Source of the DNA: Bifidobacterium sp. ESL0682 | Lineage (GTDB): Bacteria > Actinomycetota > Actinomycetes > Actinomycetales > Bifidobacteriaceae | DNA length: 64,000 nt | NCBI RefSeq assembly: GCF_029392815.1 | Contig: NZ_CP113942.1 | Location: forward strand, 1,364,001-1,428,000 | Direction of reading: 5' to 3' | In this document: in pieces, positions 23,146 to 33,204 of the stretch | Position numbering within the stretch: position 1 is the first letter of the stretch | Layout of the letters: each line of letters begins with the position of its first letter | Notes under the pieces: generated by a model | Seen by the model: only the letters and a program-made list of their open reading frames with translations | Database searches by the model: none | Told to the model about the DNA's origin: nothing | Made by a program: the position numbers and the translations under genes

Positions 23146-24198
23146 TCATACTTTCGAACGAGTCTCAACCTCAACCTGCCAAGGCTGAATGAAGCGAATG
23201 ATGTGCTCACCCCGGCGAGCAGAATCCAGGAATGTGTGTTGCCAACCGGATTCCGGAATGGAGATGGCGATGCGTTCGTCCTTATCCGACTCCCCTGACT
23301 TCCCGAATTCATCGAATTGGTGAGCATTGCCCGACTCATTAAGCTCGCGCTCGCGAGCCTTGTAGTCACGGAATGGCTGGCCTGCCTCGAAGAATCGCGT
23401 TAACGCTGCATCGTCATGATTGTGCAGTTCATCGGCAAATGCTGTGAGACGATTGGCCAGATCACGTAGCAATACCTCGACGTTATCGGCGTCCTCCTCA
23501 ACCATCGCGCGGGTGCGGTTGGGGTCGGTCAGTGCCACACGAGTCATGTCGCGCCAAGAACCGGCGGCGAGCGCAGCGGCGATGTTGCGGTCTGGGCTTT
23601 CGCTCAATTCATTAATCAACGCCGTCGAGACGACATGCGGGGTATGGGAAATCATCGCGGCAGCGCAATCGTGTGTCTCGTCATCCAGCACGATGATACG
23701 GTTCTCGAGGACACCGGTAATCAACGTGGCCACCTTCAAAAATCGTTGATAACCCGTAGTGTCATCGACACTCACCGCCCAAAGCGCATCATCGTATATC
23801 GCCGGATCACTGGCTGCAAACCCTGAAAATTCGGTGCCAGCCATCGGGTGGGCACCAACATAGCAATCGCCAAGGCCGGCGGCCTCAACCTGCTGACGTA
23901 CCATGCCCTTGACACTACCGACATCACTCAGCGTAGTGGCATCACGATCGAGCACCGAAGACAGTTGCTCCAGCATCTCAGGCATGGCTTTCAGCGGATT
24001 GCACAGGAAAAGGATTTCGGGTCTGGCTATGGCCAAATCCTCCAGCGAGTCGACACAGGTGATACCATCCTCGCGAGCCGCCGCGTACGGGCGCTCGGTG
24101 TGGTTCCATGCGATGACCTCGACCTCACGCTGAACCAACCGCCTTGCCAGCGAGCCACCGATGAGACCAAGCCCCACGATTCCGACGGTTTTCACCAC
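23146..24198 (-). CDS. tyrA: Prephenate dehydrogenase
   Basis: 350 residues. NAD(P)-dependent oxidative decarboxylation of prephenate to 4-hydroxyphenylpyruvate in tyrosine synthesis. N-terminal Rossmann motif GIVGLGLIGGSLARR, then GAHPMAGTEFSGFAASD around the active site and MISHTPHVVSTAL in the helical dimer domain. GTG start at 24198 overlaps the pheA stop, so the genes are coupled. Confidence 0.92.
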   Translation of the reverse strand: MVKTVGIVGLGLIGGSLARRLVQREVEVIAWNHTERPYAAAREDGITCVDSLEDLAIARPEILFLCNPLKAMPEMLEQLSSVLDRDATTLSDVGSVKGMVRQQVEAAGLGDCYVGAHPMAGTEFSGFAASDPAIYDDALWAVSVDDTTGYQRFLKVATLITGVLENRIIVLDDETHDCAAAMISHTPHVVSTALINELSESPDRNIAAALAAGSWRDMTRVALTDPNRTRAMVEEDADNVEVLLRDLANRLTAFADELHNHDDAALTRFFEAGQPFRDYKARERELNESGNAHQFDEFGKSGESDKDERIAISIPESGWQHTFLDSARRGEHIIRFIQPWQVEVETRSKV

Positions 24199-25281
24199 AG
24201 CAGTTCTCTTTCCTCTTTGCTTTCAATCTCACCGGAGTGCGCACGTTTCAGGCATATCCCACCTTGAGGCAACATCCAGGTGTCGACCGGCGGATTCGGA
24301 TGCTCACCTCGCGGATAGACGGCCAGGGTCTTGACCCAATCCCCTTCGGCCACGATTTGCGAAAGCAGATGGTTGAAGTTCTCTTGCCACGGGGCCGCAT
24401 CGAGCGTGATGATGAAGCTGTAGGTGCCGGCGTTGCCTTTGATCGGCCGCGACATAAGGCTGGTCATGTTGAGGCCCTCATCACGCACCGAATCAAGCAG
24501 CTTGGCGATGACGCCCGGCCCTGTGCTCAAGGGAATCACCGCAATGATCGTCTCATAATCGGTGACACCGCTGTGCCGTTCAGCCTGCAATCGACGACGT
24601 ACCGCATCACGTGGAGCCACCACCAGGAAATCCGTGTTGGCGCCAACGAAATCCTGCACATTGCGTTCCAGCATTTCTCTTCCCGTATAATTCACCACAC
24701 AAACCCGGTCCCAGCGCCACCTGGCCGGGCTTGACGTCCCGGCAGGCCGCAGCGTTGGACGATGCAGGCACGGGTGTCAGATGATGGTCTCTTGCAAATC
24801 GCTTGCATTGCGCCAACCCGTGCGGATGCGCAACCACCTCGTGCAAAGCAACTGATCCATCTTGAGCTTTTGCATCTTTCCCGCCATCGCCGTCAACCTT
24901 GCTTTGCACGGTTTCAACGTTTCCGTCAACATCACCATTGCTCGGACGCACGAAGGCATCGAACGCGATATCAACACTCAAACGGGCCAGACCTGCTATA
25001 TCGTCGGCATCAATCACGGCGTCAAGATTCGGTACGACATACCCCTCGACGCTGTTCTCCCAAGCGATGACGCCCCACCCGAGTCCGGCCTCGACGTCAT
25101 GAATAATGGACGGGACGTTCTCACGCGCGACCAGCGCGACCGAATCGTCTCGCTGCCCGAGTTGCCGGGCCGCCATGGCCGCCGCCTGATGCGTGAACGA
25201 CCCTTGCGGACCAAGGAAAAACAGAGTATTCACATCATCGCGTGACGTCTGACCGTCATCGGCATTCTTGCGTTTATCCAC
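24192..25281 (-). CDS. pheA: Prephenate dehydratase (apparent frameshift near 24683)
   Basis: Converts prephenate to phenylpyruvate. N-terminal dehydratase domain starts FFLGPQGSFTHQAA and continues with GVIAWENSVEGYV and SSNAAACRDVKPGQVALG; the C-terminal ACT-type regulatory part shows VIPLSTGPGVIAKLLD and MTSLMSRPIKGNAGTY, the phenylalanine-binding region. Removing one G from the GGG run near 24682-24684 joins LCGELYG to REMLERNVQDF. GTG at 25281 has GAGG six bases upstream; TTG at 25293 is an alternative. Overlapped by tyrA downstream and by the membrane-protein gene upstream: one operon. Confidence 0.9.
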
Positions 25282-25289
25282 GGAAGTCC

Positions 25290-25847
25290 TCAAACTTCCT
25301 CGACGGATTTGGCTTCATCGGAATCATCCGCCGATTCTTCTTTTGCGTTCGCCTTGTCCTTATTCGCAATAACAAACCAGCGCCTCGGCAGGAACGCGAA
25401 AATGACAGGTACCACAATAAGACCGCCAAGCCAGAACCAGCCGACGTACTGGCTGAAGAACGAGAGCGTTGTGCTGTAGAAGCCCATCGGCAACAGAACG
25501 TCGCCCATGAAATCGGCGAAGAATCCCGTCACGGCAGTCGAGAACATAAGGTGCAACGCCAGCCCTACGATGCCGCTGCGAGCGCGTGCGCTCCAAGTGG
25601 AAATCATGAGAATCAGCCAAGCCAGCAGAAGTCCAATCGGCACGTTGTATTGTGCACCGATCCGGTGCACAAGTGTGCCGCACACGCCGACCACGATGCC
25701 GGAGACTACACAGATAAGTGCACGAACCACGACGTTCTGACGGAACGACCATGGCAAGTGCTTGGTAGAAGGTTGAGGTGTCTCGTGGGCGGGAGCAACA
25801 GCAGGCACGGACGATACGACAGCATGGGAAGCGGCGTGAGAAGTCAT
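25290..25847 (-). CDS. Four-helix membrane protein upstream of pheA-tyrA
   Basis: About 185 residues with four hydrophobic segments (for example ALICVVSGIVVGVCGTLVH and VGWFWLGGLIVVPVIFAF) and a charged C-terminal tail. I do not recognise the family with confidence; it resembles small actinobacterial membrane proteins of unknown function. Its stop overlaps the possible TTG start of pheA, so it belongs to the aromatic amino-acid operon by position. ATG at 25847 is preferred; the frame extends to a TTG at 25907. Confidence 0.65.
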   Translation of the reverse strand: MTSHAASHAVVSSVPAVAPAHETPQPSTKHLPWSFRQNVVVRALICVVSGIVVGVCGTLVHRIGAQYNVPIGLLLAWLILMISTWSARARSGIVGLALHLMFSTAVTGFFADFMGDVLLPMGFYSTTLSFFSQYVGWFWLGGLIVVPVIFAFLPRRWFVIANKDKANAKEESADDSDEAKSVEEV

Positions 25848-25931
25848 AGTGCCAGTATGCCTCACCGGGCGGTCAACAGGCAGGAACCGCCATATTCCAG
25901 ATGTCAATGACTACTAATGCACAACAAACGA

Positions 25932-25972
25932 AACGCCATGCTTTCGTTCTTGAAGAGCAAAAGCATGGCGTT
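25932..25972 (-). terminator. Hairpin terminator after typA
   Basis: Perfect 13-bp stem AACGCCATGCTTT / AAAGCATGGCGTT with a 15-base loop, just past the typA stop and followed on the minus strand by a T-rich stretch. Confidence 0.75.
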
Positions 25973-26022
25973 GTTCACGGATTTATATCCGTATGTCTAG
26001 ATGAGCATTGCAGCCACCAATA

Positions 26023-27951
26023 TCACTTCTTGTTGGCGTTCTGGCGACGCTGCTTGGCGTGCCACTTGTACCATTCGTCGCGGTCGAGAATGACCTTGCG
26101 CACGCGGATGGCCTCGGGGGTGACCTCGACGCACTCATCCTCGTTGGCGAAATCAAGCGCCTCTTCGAGGCTCATCTTGATCGGCGGCGGGGTAAGCGTC
26201 TCGAGCACATCCGCGGTGGCCGAACGCATGTTGGTCATGTGCTTGGCCAGCGTGATGTTGACGTCGAGCTCGTCGGGCTTGTTGTTGATGCCGACGACCT
26301 GGCCTTCATAGACGTTCGACTGCGGTTCAACGAAGAAGTTGCCACGAGCCTGCAGACGCTGCATCGCATACGGAGTAGCGGTGCCGGCGCGGTCGGAAAC
26401 CATCGAACCGTTCAGACGGGTCGAGATCTCGCCAGCCCACGGAGCGTATCCGGCGGAGATGGAGCTGGAGATGCCAGTGCCGCGGGTAGCGGTCAGCAGT
26501 GCGGTGCGGAAACCGATCAGGCCACGGGAAGGAACCGTGAACTGCAGACGAACCCAACCGGAACCGTGGTTGGACATGGAGTCCATGCGGCCCTTGCGGT
26601 CGGCCATGAGCTGAGTGACCGCGCCCATGTACTCTTCGGGCACGTCGATGGTGTTCGCTTCCATAGGCTCGTTGAGCTTGCCGTCGATAGTCTTGGTGAC
26701 CACCTGCGGGCGGCCGACGGTAAGTTCATAACCTTCGCGACGCATCTGCTCGGCGAGAATGGCAAGCGCGAGTTCGCCACGGCCCTGTACTTCCCATGCG
26801 TCAGGACGATCGGTCGGCAGCACCTTGATGGATACGTTACCGATGAGCTCCTTGTCGAGCCTGTCCTTGATCATGCGAGCGGTAAGCTTGTGGTCCTTGC
26901 CTTCGCGGCCGGCCAGCGGAGAGTCGTTGATGCCGAAGGTCATGGAGATGGCCGGGTCGTCGACATGGATGAGCGGCAGGGGCTTCGGATCGTTCTTGTC
27001 GACGATGGTCTCGCCGATCATGATGTCGTCCACGCCCGCGACCGCGACGATGTCGCCGGGGCCGGCGCTCTCAGCGGGGGTGCGCTCAAGGCCCTGCGTG
27101 CGCAGGATCTCGGTGAGCTTGAAGTTCTCAATGGTGCCATCAACACGGGAAAGGCCGTACTGCTTGCCCTTTTCGAGCGTGCCATTGTAGACGCGGACCA
27201 GGCCGAGACGTCCGAGGTAATCGGAGGCGTCGATGTTGGTGACATGGGCCTGCAGCGGAGCGCCCTCTTCGTATTCCGGAGCCGGAATGTTGGAGATGAT
27301 AGCGTCGAAAATCGGCTCAACGTTGTCATTGTCCGGCAGCTCGCCGTTCTTGGGCTGGTTGACCGAGGCATACCCCGCCTTAGCGGCGCAATAGATGACC
27401 GGCAGATCGAGCAGGGAATCGAGATCGAGGTCCACGCCTTCCTCGCTCACGTCCTGGGCCAGGCCCAGCAGCAGATCGGTCGACTCGCTGACGACCTCTT
27501 CGATACGGGCGTCGGGACGATCGGTCTTGTTGACGCACAGAATCACCGGCAGCTTGGCTTCGAGGGCCTTGCGCAGCACGAAGCGGGTCTGCGGCAGTGG
27601 GCCTTCGGAGGCGTCCACCAGCAGCACAACGCCGTCGACCATGGAAATACCACGCTCGACCTCGCCGCCGAAATCGGCGTGGCCGGGGGTATCGATGACG
27701 TTGATGGTGATGCCGTCGGGCTCGCCGTACTTGGCGGCCAGCGGGCCGGTGTAACGCACAGCGGTGTTCTTGGCGAGGATGGTGATGCCCTTCTCACGCT
27801 CAAGATCGTTGGAATCCATCACACGGTCCGGCACTTCCTCGCGCTCGTTGAACACGTGCGACTGCTGAAGCATCGCGTTGACCAGCGTGGTCTTGCCGTG
27901 ATCGACGTGAGCCACGATCGCCACATTTCGAATATCACCACGTACCGCCAT
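26023..27951 (-). CDS. typA: Ribosome-associated GTPase TypA/BipA
   Basis: 642 residues, full length. Translational GTPase involved in ribosome assembly and stress adaptation. G1 IVAHVDHGKTTLVNAML near residue 12, G3 NVIDTPGHADFGGEVER, G4 CVNKTDRPDAR, followed by domain II, EF-G-like domains III and V, and the BipA-specific C-terminus. ATG at 27951 after AGGAGAGGCTTTT. The open frame of similar length on the opposite strand is an artefact of codon bias. Confidence 0.96.
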   Translation of the reverse strand: MAVRGDIRNVAIVAHVDHGKTTLVNAMLQQSHVFNEREEVPDRVMDSNDLEREKGITILAKNTAVRYTGPLAAKYGEPDGITINVIDTPGHADFGGEVERGISMVDGVVLLVDASEGPLPQTRFVLRKALEAKLPVILCVNKTDRPDARIEEVVSESTDLLLGLAQDVSEEGVDLDLDSLLDLPVIYCAAKAGYASVNQPKNGELPDNDNVEPIFDAIISNIPAPEYEEGAPLQAHVTNIDASDYLGRLGLVRVYNGTLEKGKQYGLSRVDGTIENFKLTEILRTQGLERTPAESAGPGDIVAVAGVDDIMIGETIVDKNDPKPLPLIHVDDPAISMTFGINDSPLAGREGKDHKLTARMIKDRLDKELIGNVSIKVLPTDRPDAWEVQGRGELALAILAEQMRREGYELTVGRPQVVTKTIDGKLNEPMEANTIDVPEEYMGAVTQLMADRKGRMDSMSNHGSGWVRLQFTVPSRGLIGFRTALLTATRGTGISSSISAGYAPWAGEISTRLNGSMVSDRAGTATPYAMQRLQARGNFFVEPQSNVYEGQVVGINNKPDELDVNITLAKHMTNMRSATADVLETLTPPPIKMSLEEALDFANEDECVEVTPEAIRVRKVILDRDEWYKWHAKQRRQNANKK

Positions 27952-28106
27952 AAAAGCCTCTCCTAATTACCTTTTCCTGAGTGTTTATCAGATAGAGTTA
28001 TTCTAACCTTCTACTTACACATAAACCTTCACAATAGTATCCACGTATCCCGACACAGATATGCTATTTGCAAAACAATCAGCCGACCAATGACCAGGCA
28101 GCCCAT

Positions 28107-28966
28107 TCAGTCCGTGGTCAACGGCGAAAGCGCATCATCGTTTCCACGCGAAAACCCATTGTCTTTACGGCCATCGTCACCTGATGCCGAAAGACCAACC
28201 TGCGGGCCCCATGGCTTCCACATCTCGCTGCCTCCGACGACCACGCCAGGCACAAAGCGATAGACGGTAGCCGGGCGATGCCGACCTTCCGCCAGCTTCT
28301 CCCCGTTTCCTCAAGCTGCCCGGAAGCGAGCATCTTGCGCCGGAAATTGCCCAAGTCGAACCTACGCCCTGCGATGGCCTCATAGACATCGTGCAGACGT
28401 CGCAAGGTGAAACGCGGACCCACCAATTTCGAAGCGACATCGGGATACGAGAGTTTCGAGCGCAACCGATCCAGCGCATAATGCACGATGACCGAATGAT
28501 CGAAGGCGAGGGACGGCAAGGCCGATTCGGCGAACCATTGCACGTTCTCGCCGCCTTGCAGATCATCAGCCTCGGTACTGCCAATCAGGGCCCAATAGAC
28601 GATGGAGACCATGGGTAAGCCGGAACCCGAACGACCTGGGTCACCGAACGTATAGAGCTGTTCAAGGTAGCCAGGGCGCAGGTTCGTCGTCGATTCCAAA
28701 GCGTCATAAGCCGAGGATTCCAACGAACGCCCAGCCTGCACATCGCCGCCGGGCAACGCCCACATGCCTTTATACGGTTCACGGACACGGCGTACCAGCG
28801 GTATCCAAAGCTCGTCACGTTGATCTTTGGCGTTTTGCGGTGCCTGAGGCGAAGGAGCGAGCGCGAAAATAATGACGGAGACCCCAACCTCGGGCGGGCC
28901 AGCCTTGCGTTCCGTCACATTGCCTTGTCGCATCTGCCGATTGCCTCCGCTCTTCTGCTCCGCCAT
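28107..28966 (-). CDS. NrtR-like Nudix regulator (apparent frameshift near 28303)
   Basis: Nudix domain (about residues 25-155) followed by a winged-helix segment (SKLVGPRFTLRRLHDVYEAI, then RFDLGNFRRKMLASG), the layout of NrtR regulators of NAD metabolism, which sense ADP-ribose or related ligands. The Nudix box is degenerate: GGDVQAGRSLESSAYDALES lacks the acidic and Arg residues of the catalytic REUXEE core, as expected for a sensor rather than a hydrolase. The frame as read ends at 28118; restoring one G in the run near 28301-28304 gives EETGEKLAEGRHRPATVYRF and a natural end at 28107, 286 residues in total. No NAD gene is adjacent, so the regulon is unknown. Confidence 0.78.
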
Positions 28967-29170
28967 TGAAGATTACCCTCACGAGATTAGCAAGCCGACG
29001 GCACAATACAGATGAAAATCAGCCCTAGCCTATTTATCCCGTAGAGCGCAAAAGGTCTGCCATAAGTCAGTTCTCAGGATTTTGGAAAGCAGCTTAGTTG
29101 GAAAATCTCAAATCTTCATGACAACGCTATGACAGGCCTTATCAGCGAAGCTTATAAGATTGGCGAATAC

Positions 29171-30034
29171 TCAGTCCTTCGCCTGATTGACCACATCACT
29201 GGCCGCCGGCATGAACGGGGCCAACTGCGGCAACTGGTCAAGCGATTCAAGACCCATCTTCTCCAGGAAGAGGCCTGTCGTCACTAAAAGCGCCGCACGC
29301 GAATCCTCGTCGGTGCCCTCTTCGCGAATCAGACCACGCACACTCAACGCACGCACCACACCATCGGAATTGACTCCGCGAATGGCGGCAATCTGCGCAC
29401 GGGTAATCGGCTGTTTGTAAGCGATGATGGCAAGTGCCTCGAGCGCCGCCTGCGAAAGCCGGGCCATCTGCCCATCCGTGACGAAGGCCGAGACCACCGG
29501 CTCGAACACGGCCCGGTTGCCGAATTGCCAGCCGCGCGCGGTATGGCGCAGCTCGAAGCCGCGCGGGGCAAGATTGCATGCCTCGTCACCGTCATATTCG
29601 CGTTGTATCGCCTGCAGCGCCGCAGTGACCTGATCTTCTTCCAAGGCCAGCACACGAGCCAGATCGCCGGCCTGCTGCGGCTGATCGGCGACCATCAGAA
29701 TCGCCTCAAGGCAGGATTCCAATCCGCCCGGAAAATCGTCGACGCTAAAGTCCACATATTCAGGCCGCGTGGAGTCTGCATCGGGTCCGATTGACGAAGA
29801 ACTTTCGCTGCCGCGATTGTCATGACGTCCATTGACGTTTTCAGCTGAATCGTCCACTGTCTCGTCAGTTTCGTTCGTCATCTCTTCGGTTTCGCTTTGG
29901 GCATTATCGAATGCGGAATCGCCATCGTTTCGAACGTCCGTATCTTCAAGATTCCCTTTGATGTCTGACTTTTCCTCATAAACATCAAACATCGATTTCG
30001 TACCGTTTTCGGCCATATCATTGGTCTCGCTCAT
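29171..30034 (-). CDS. scpB: Segregation and condensation protein B
   Basis: 287 residues. Partner of ScpA and SMC in the condensin complex. A long acidic N-terminal stretch (about 90 residues) precedes the two winged-helix domains: LESCLEAILMVADQPQQAGDLA and LSQAALEALAIIAYKQPITRAQ, then IRGVNSDGVVRALSVRGLI. ATG at 30034 overlaps the scpA stop by four bases (translational coupling). The N-terminal extension is longer than in most families. Confidence 0.93.
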   Translation of the reverse strand: MSETNDMAENGTKSMFDVYEEKSDIKGNLEDTDVRNDGDSAFDNAQSETEEMTNETDETVDDSAENVNGRHDNRGSESSSSIGPDADSTRPEYVDFSVDDFPGGLESCLEAILMVADQPQQAGDLARVLALEEDQVTAALQAIQREYDGDEACNLAPRGFELRHTARGWQFGNRAVFEPVVSAFVTDGQMARLSQAALEALAIIAYKQPITRAQIAAIRGVNSDGVVRALSVRGLIREEGTDEDSRAALLVTTGLFLEKMGLESLDQLPQLAPFMPAASDVVNQAKD

Positions 30035-30933
30035 GCGAAATCACCTTCATTCACGTCCACGGCGTCGTCCCCGTCATCGGCGCCTGGTACCCATCGTAGA
30101 TGCAAATCCTCAAAAGGACCTGCCTGTTTGTACTGCAATACCCCTTGTTTGAAGAACAGCAAAATAGACAAAAACCTGGCCACAATAACCAATGTGCTTG
30201 AGGCGTCGGCCGTCAGCTCACGAAAGGTCATCGAGCCGCCCTCGCCGAGTTCCCGCAATCGACTACGCACGATCTGCGACTGCTGTTTCAAGTCGACCTG
30301 CGAGACGTGCAGCTGGTCGAGCCGTACCTGATCGGCCGGAGCGTTCAAAAACACTTCGACGGCAATCTTGGCCAGATCCTCCGGCCCCAGCGTCCACGCC
30401 AGTTCCGGCAGCATCGCGGCGATGGCCGGGTCGCTGAAAGACGGATGCGGGTAACGACCGGAATTGGCGGCGAGCTGCGCGCGAAAATCATTGGCGGCAC
30501 TTTTGAATGCGCGGTATTGCACAAGTCTGGCGAACAGCAGATCCCGCTCGCGTAGGGCTTCCATGCTCTGCTCGTCACGTTCGCCGTTCTCGTCACCAGG
30601 CAGAATCGCCGCACTTTTGGCTTCCACCAAGACGGAAGCGACATCGAGGAAGGCACTGACCTGCTCCATATCGCGGGTCATGTCGAGTCCGCGCACGTAT
30701 TCGATGAATTCTTCGGTGATGGCCGAAAGCGAGACCTCCGTGAGCTCAAGCTTGCGATTGGCGATCATCGTCAGCAGCGCGTCAAACGGCCCGGAATAGA
30801 CCGAAAGATTGACGGAGAATCCCACATTTTCAGGCTTTTGCGAATCTTCGACACCATCCGCCGGACTCGACGCCAAAGGCAAATCATCAACAGTCATGTC
30901 ATCAACGTGAGACTCAAGCCCGTCCTCGTCCAT
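30031..30933 (-). CDS. scpA: Segregation and condensation protein A (kleisin)
   Basis: 300 residues. Kleisin subunit that bridges the SMC heads. The N-terminal SMC-neck-binding part begins FSVNLSVYSGPFDALLTMI with KLELTEVSLSAITEEFIEYV; the C-terminal winged helix contains EGGSMTFRELTADASSTLVI and FLSILLFFKQGVLQYKQ. Overlaps scpB and follows parA on the same strand. Confidence 0.94.
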   Translation of the reverse strand: MDEDGLESHVDDMTVDDLPLASSPADGVEDSQKPENVGFSVNLSVYSGPFDALLTMIANRKLELTEVSLSAITEEFIEYVRGLDMTRDMEQVSAFLDVASVLVEAKSAAILPGDENGERDEQSMEALRERDLLFARLVQYRAFKSAANDFRAQLAANSGRYPHPSFSDPAIAAMLPELAWTLGPEDLAKIAVEVFLNAPADQVRLDQLHVSQVDLKQQSQIVRSRLRELGEGGSMTFRELTADASSTLVIVARFLSILLFFKQGVLQYKQAGPFEDLHLRWVPGADDGDDAVDVNEGDFA

Positions 30934-30995
30934 GACACCTCGCTTATACCAATCAACACCACCTGAAAACCAGAACCCTGCCTATGCCGGAAATC

Positions 30996-31946
30996 TCATT
31001 CCACGATGCCGCGGGCAATGAGCTCACGTGCGGTCTCGCGGTATTCCTTGGCCGTCTTGTGGTTCGGCGCATAAATCGTAATCGGCGCGGCCGCAACATT
31101 GGAATCGGGCAGTTTGATCGAACGGGAAATCACGGAGTGGAAGACCTTGTCTTGGAAGGCCTCGTAGATGCGCTGCAGGACTTCCTCGCAGTGCAGCGTC
31201 GAGGTGTACATCGTCACCAGAACGCCGTAGACCTCAAGCTGCGGGTTGATGCGAGAACGCACCTTTTCAATGGACTGCATCAACAGCGCCACACCACGCA
31301 AGGCGAAGAATTCGGCGGCCACAGGGATGATCACACCGTCGGCCGCGGCGAGCGCATTGACCGTCAACAGCCCCAGTGAAGGCTGGCAGTCGATGATGAT
31401 GACGTCATATTCATCGCGCACGCCTTCCAAAACGCTGGCGAGGATGCGTTCACGCCCGACCTCGGTAACCAGTTGCACCTCGGCCGCAGAAAGGTCGATG
31501 TTAGCGGGGATGATGTCGAGATTCTCGAAAGCGGTATGCTGCACCACGTCATGCACATCAAGCGAGGAATCGAACAAAGCGTTGTAAATGGTGGCATCCA
31601 CGGTGTTCGCATTGATGCCCAAGCCGGCACTGGCAGCACCCTGCGGATCGAAATCGACGATGAGCACACGCCGGCCATACTGGCTCAGCGCCCCACCGAT
31701 GTTGATGGAACTGGTCGTCTTGCCGACCCCGCCCTTCTGGTTGCACATCGCGATGATACGCGCCGGGCCGTGGTGGCTCAGCTGCTTTGGCGCGGGAAAC
31801 GTCTCATATTTTCGTCCAAGAAGATCGGTAGGCATGTCTTTTATGCTATCAACAGGCCTGTTCACCGGAACTGGCGGCGGTTTGACCGAAATCGTGCCCG
31901 GCAACGGCAATTGACCTTGCATGGCTTTGTGCTTCTTCTTTGCCAT
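30996..31946 (-). CDS. ParA-family chromosome-partitioning ATPase
   Basis: 316 residues. Deviant Walker A IIAMCNQKGGVGKTTSSIN near residue 70, Walker A' LIVDFDPQGAAS, and IIDCQPSLGLLTVNAL as Walker B. Soj/ParA type with an N-terminal extension of about 60 residues. No parB is adjacent; the location between xerD and scpA is standard for bifidobacteria-like genomes. ATG at 31946 after GGAGGGGTGAG. Confidence 0.88.
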   Translation of the reverse strand: MAKKKHKAMQGQLPLPGTISVKPPPVPVNRPVDSIKDMPTDLLGRKYETFPAPKQLSHHGPARIIAMCNQKGGVGKTTSSINIGGALSQYGRRVLIVDFDPQGAASAGLGINANTVDATIYNALFDSSLDVHDVVQHTAFENLDIIPANIDLSAAEVQLVTEVGRERILASVLEGVRDEYDVIIIDCQPSLGLLTVNALAAADGVIIPVAAEFFALRGVALLMQSIEKVRSRINPQLEVYGVLVTMYTSTLHCEEVLQRIYEAFQDKVFHSVISRSIKLPDSNVAAAPITIYAPNHKTAKEYRETARELIARGIVE

Positions 31947-32016
31947 CTCACCCCTCCAGCTTCATCGCATTCCGTCTTCCATACGCCATCATAATCGACG
32001 ACATACATCGGCTGTT

Positions 32017-32937
32017 TCAACGCGCTCGTGGATGGGCGGTCAGATAGGTTTCGATGAGGTTTTCCGGACTCACATGAGTGTAGATCTGCGTGGTGGTCAC
32101 CGAAGCGTGGCCCAGCAGCTCCTGCACGGTGCGCACGTCGGCACCGCCCTGAATCAGATGGGTGGCAAAGGAATGACGCAATGTGTGCGGGTGCAAGGGC
32201 TTGGTGATATGGGCTCGCTCCCCGGCGGTTTTGACAACCTCCCACACCGATTGCCGCGAAATGCGATGCCCGCGTTTGTTGAGGAATATCGCACGACGCT
32301 CTTTGCCTCCTTTGCCCTTGGATTCAAGCTGCGGCCGTCCAATCGTGGTATAGCGCTGCAATGCCTTGATCGCGTACTCGCCCAACGGCACCAGCCGTTG
32401 CTTCGAGCCTTTGCCAGTGAGCACCACTACCCGCTCGTCAACATCCATATCATTCAAATCAGCATCCACCGCTTCGGAGACGCGGCAGCCGGTGGCGTAC
32501 ATGAACTCGAGCAGTGCCTTGTCACGCAGAACCACCGGGTCATCGGAACCGCCCATCGACGCGGCATCGAGCAAACGAATAACCTCGTCAACACTCAGCA
32601 CATCAGGCAAGTGGCCATTGGCCTTCGGCGCCTTGACACGCGAGGAAACATCATCGGCCACCACGCCCTGCCTCAGCGCAAAATTATGAAACTCATGGAC
32701 GCTGGCCAGCCGACGCGCCTTGCTGCGCCCGCTCTCCCCCGCCTCGTCAAGCGCGGCGACATAAGACTCGACATCGTGACTGGTTACATCAACCAGATCT
32801 TTGATTCCTTGCGCATCCAGCCAATCCAGATACTTGCGGATGTCGGCCGCATATGCCTTCACCGTGGATTTCGCCAGCCCGCGCTCCACGTCGATATGCG
32901 CCAAAAACTGCGCAAGCAATGCGTCTGATCCATCCAT
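32017..32937 (-). CDS. xerD: Tyrosine recombinase XerD
   Basis: About 306 residues. N-terminal core-binding domain (LLAQFLAHIDVERGLAKSTV) and catalytic domain with ATGCRVSEAVDADLNDMDV (Arg), HPHTLRHSFATHLI (H-x-x-R) and LGHASVTTTQIYTHVSPE (His, Tyr). Partner of XerC. The frame opens at 32988; the ATG at 32937 best matches the family N-terminus, with 32973 also possible. First gene of the likely xerD-parA-scpA-scpB unit. Confidence 0.92.
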   Translation of the reverse strand: MDGSDALLAQFLAHIDVERGLAKSTVKAYAADIRKYLDWLDAQGIKDLVDVTSHDVESYVAALDEAGESGRSKARRLASVHEFHNFALRQGVVADDVSSRVKAPKANGHLPDVLSVDEVIRLLDAASMGGSDDPVVLRDKALLEFMYATGCRVSEAVDADLNDMDVDERVVVLTGKGSKQRLVPLGEYAIKALQRYTTIGRPQLESKGKGGKERRAIFLNKRGHRISRQSVWEVVKTAGERAHITKPLHPHTLRHSFATHLIQGGADVRTVQELLGHASVTTTQIYTHVSPENLIETYLTAHPRAR

Positions 32938-33036
32938 AATTCCATTCTCGCCGCATTGAACGACTTTCGCCATCATTGCCAGCGTCATAAATTAAAAAAT
33001 CCACGAATACGGTCACTCCAGCCCTGGCGCATAGCA

Positions 33037-33095
33037 GAAGGTCCGTGTTCGCAACAATCGCCATTGCAAGCAATACATTGAAAACACGGACCTTC
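33037..33095 (-). terminator. Large hairpin after the pilin gene
   Basis: Thirteen-base arms GAAGGTCCGTGTT / AACACGGACCTTC about 110 bases past the pilin stop, with a nested CATTGCAAGCAATA-type hairpin in the loop. It would end pilus-locus transcripts before xerD. Confidence 0.55.
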
Positions 33096-33204
33096 AGGAA
33101 GGCAAAACCAGCAAACACAGCATTTGATGGTTTGTGTCAGGCCACCGGTCCGGCTTTCAGCATTTGCGCGAACCGAACCCGCAGCCTAACGCTTCGACAT
33201 CACC

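Noticed and set aside
26008-27966. A 652-codon open frame antisense to typA
   Set aside because: Shadow of a strongly biased, highly conserved gene; no family resemblance.
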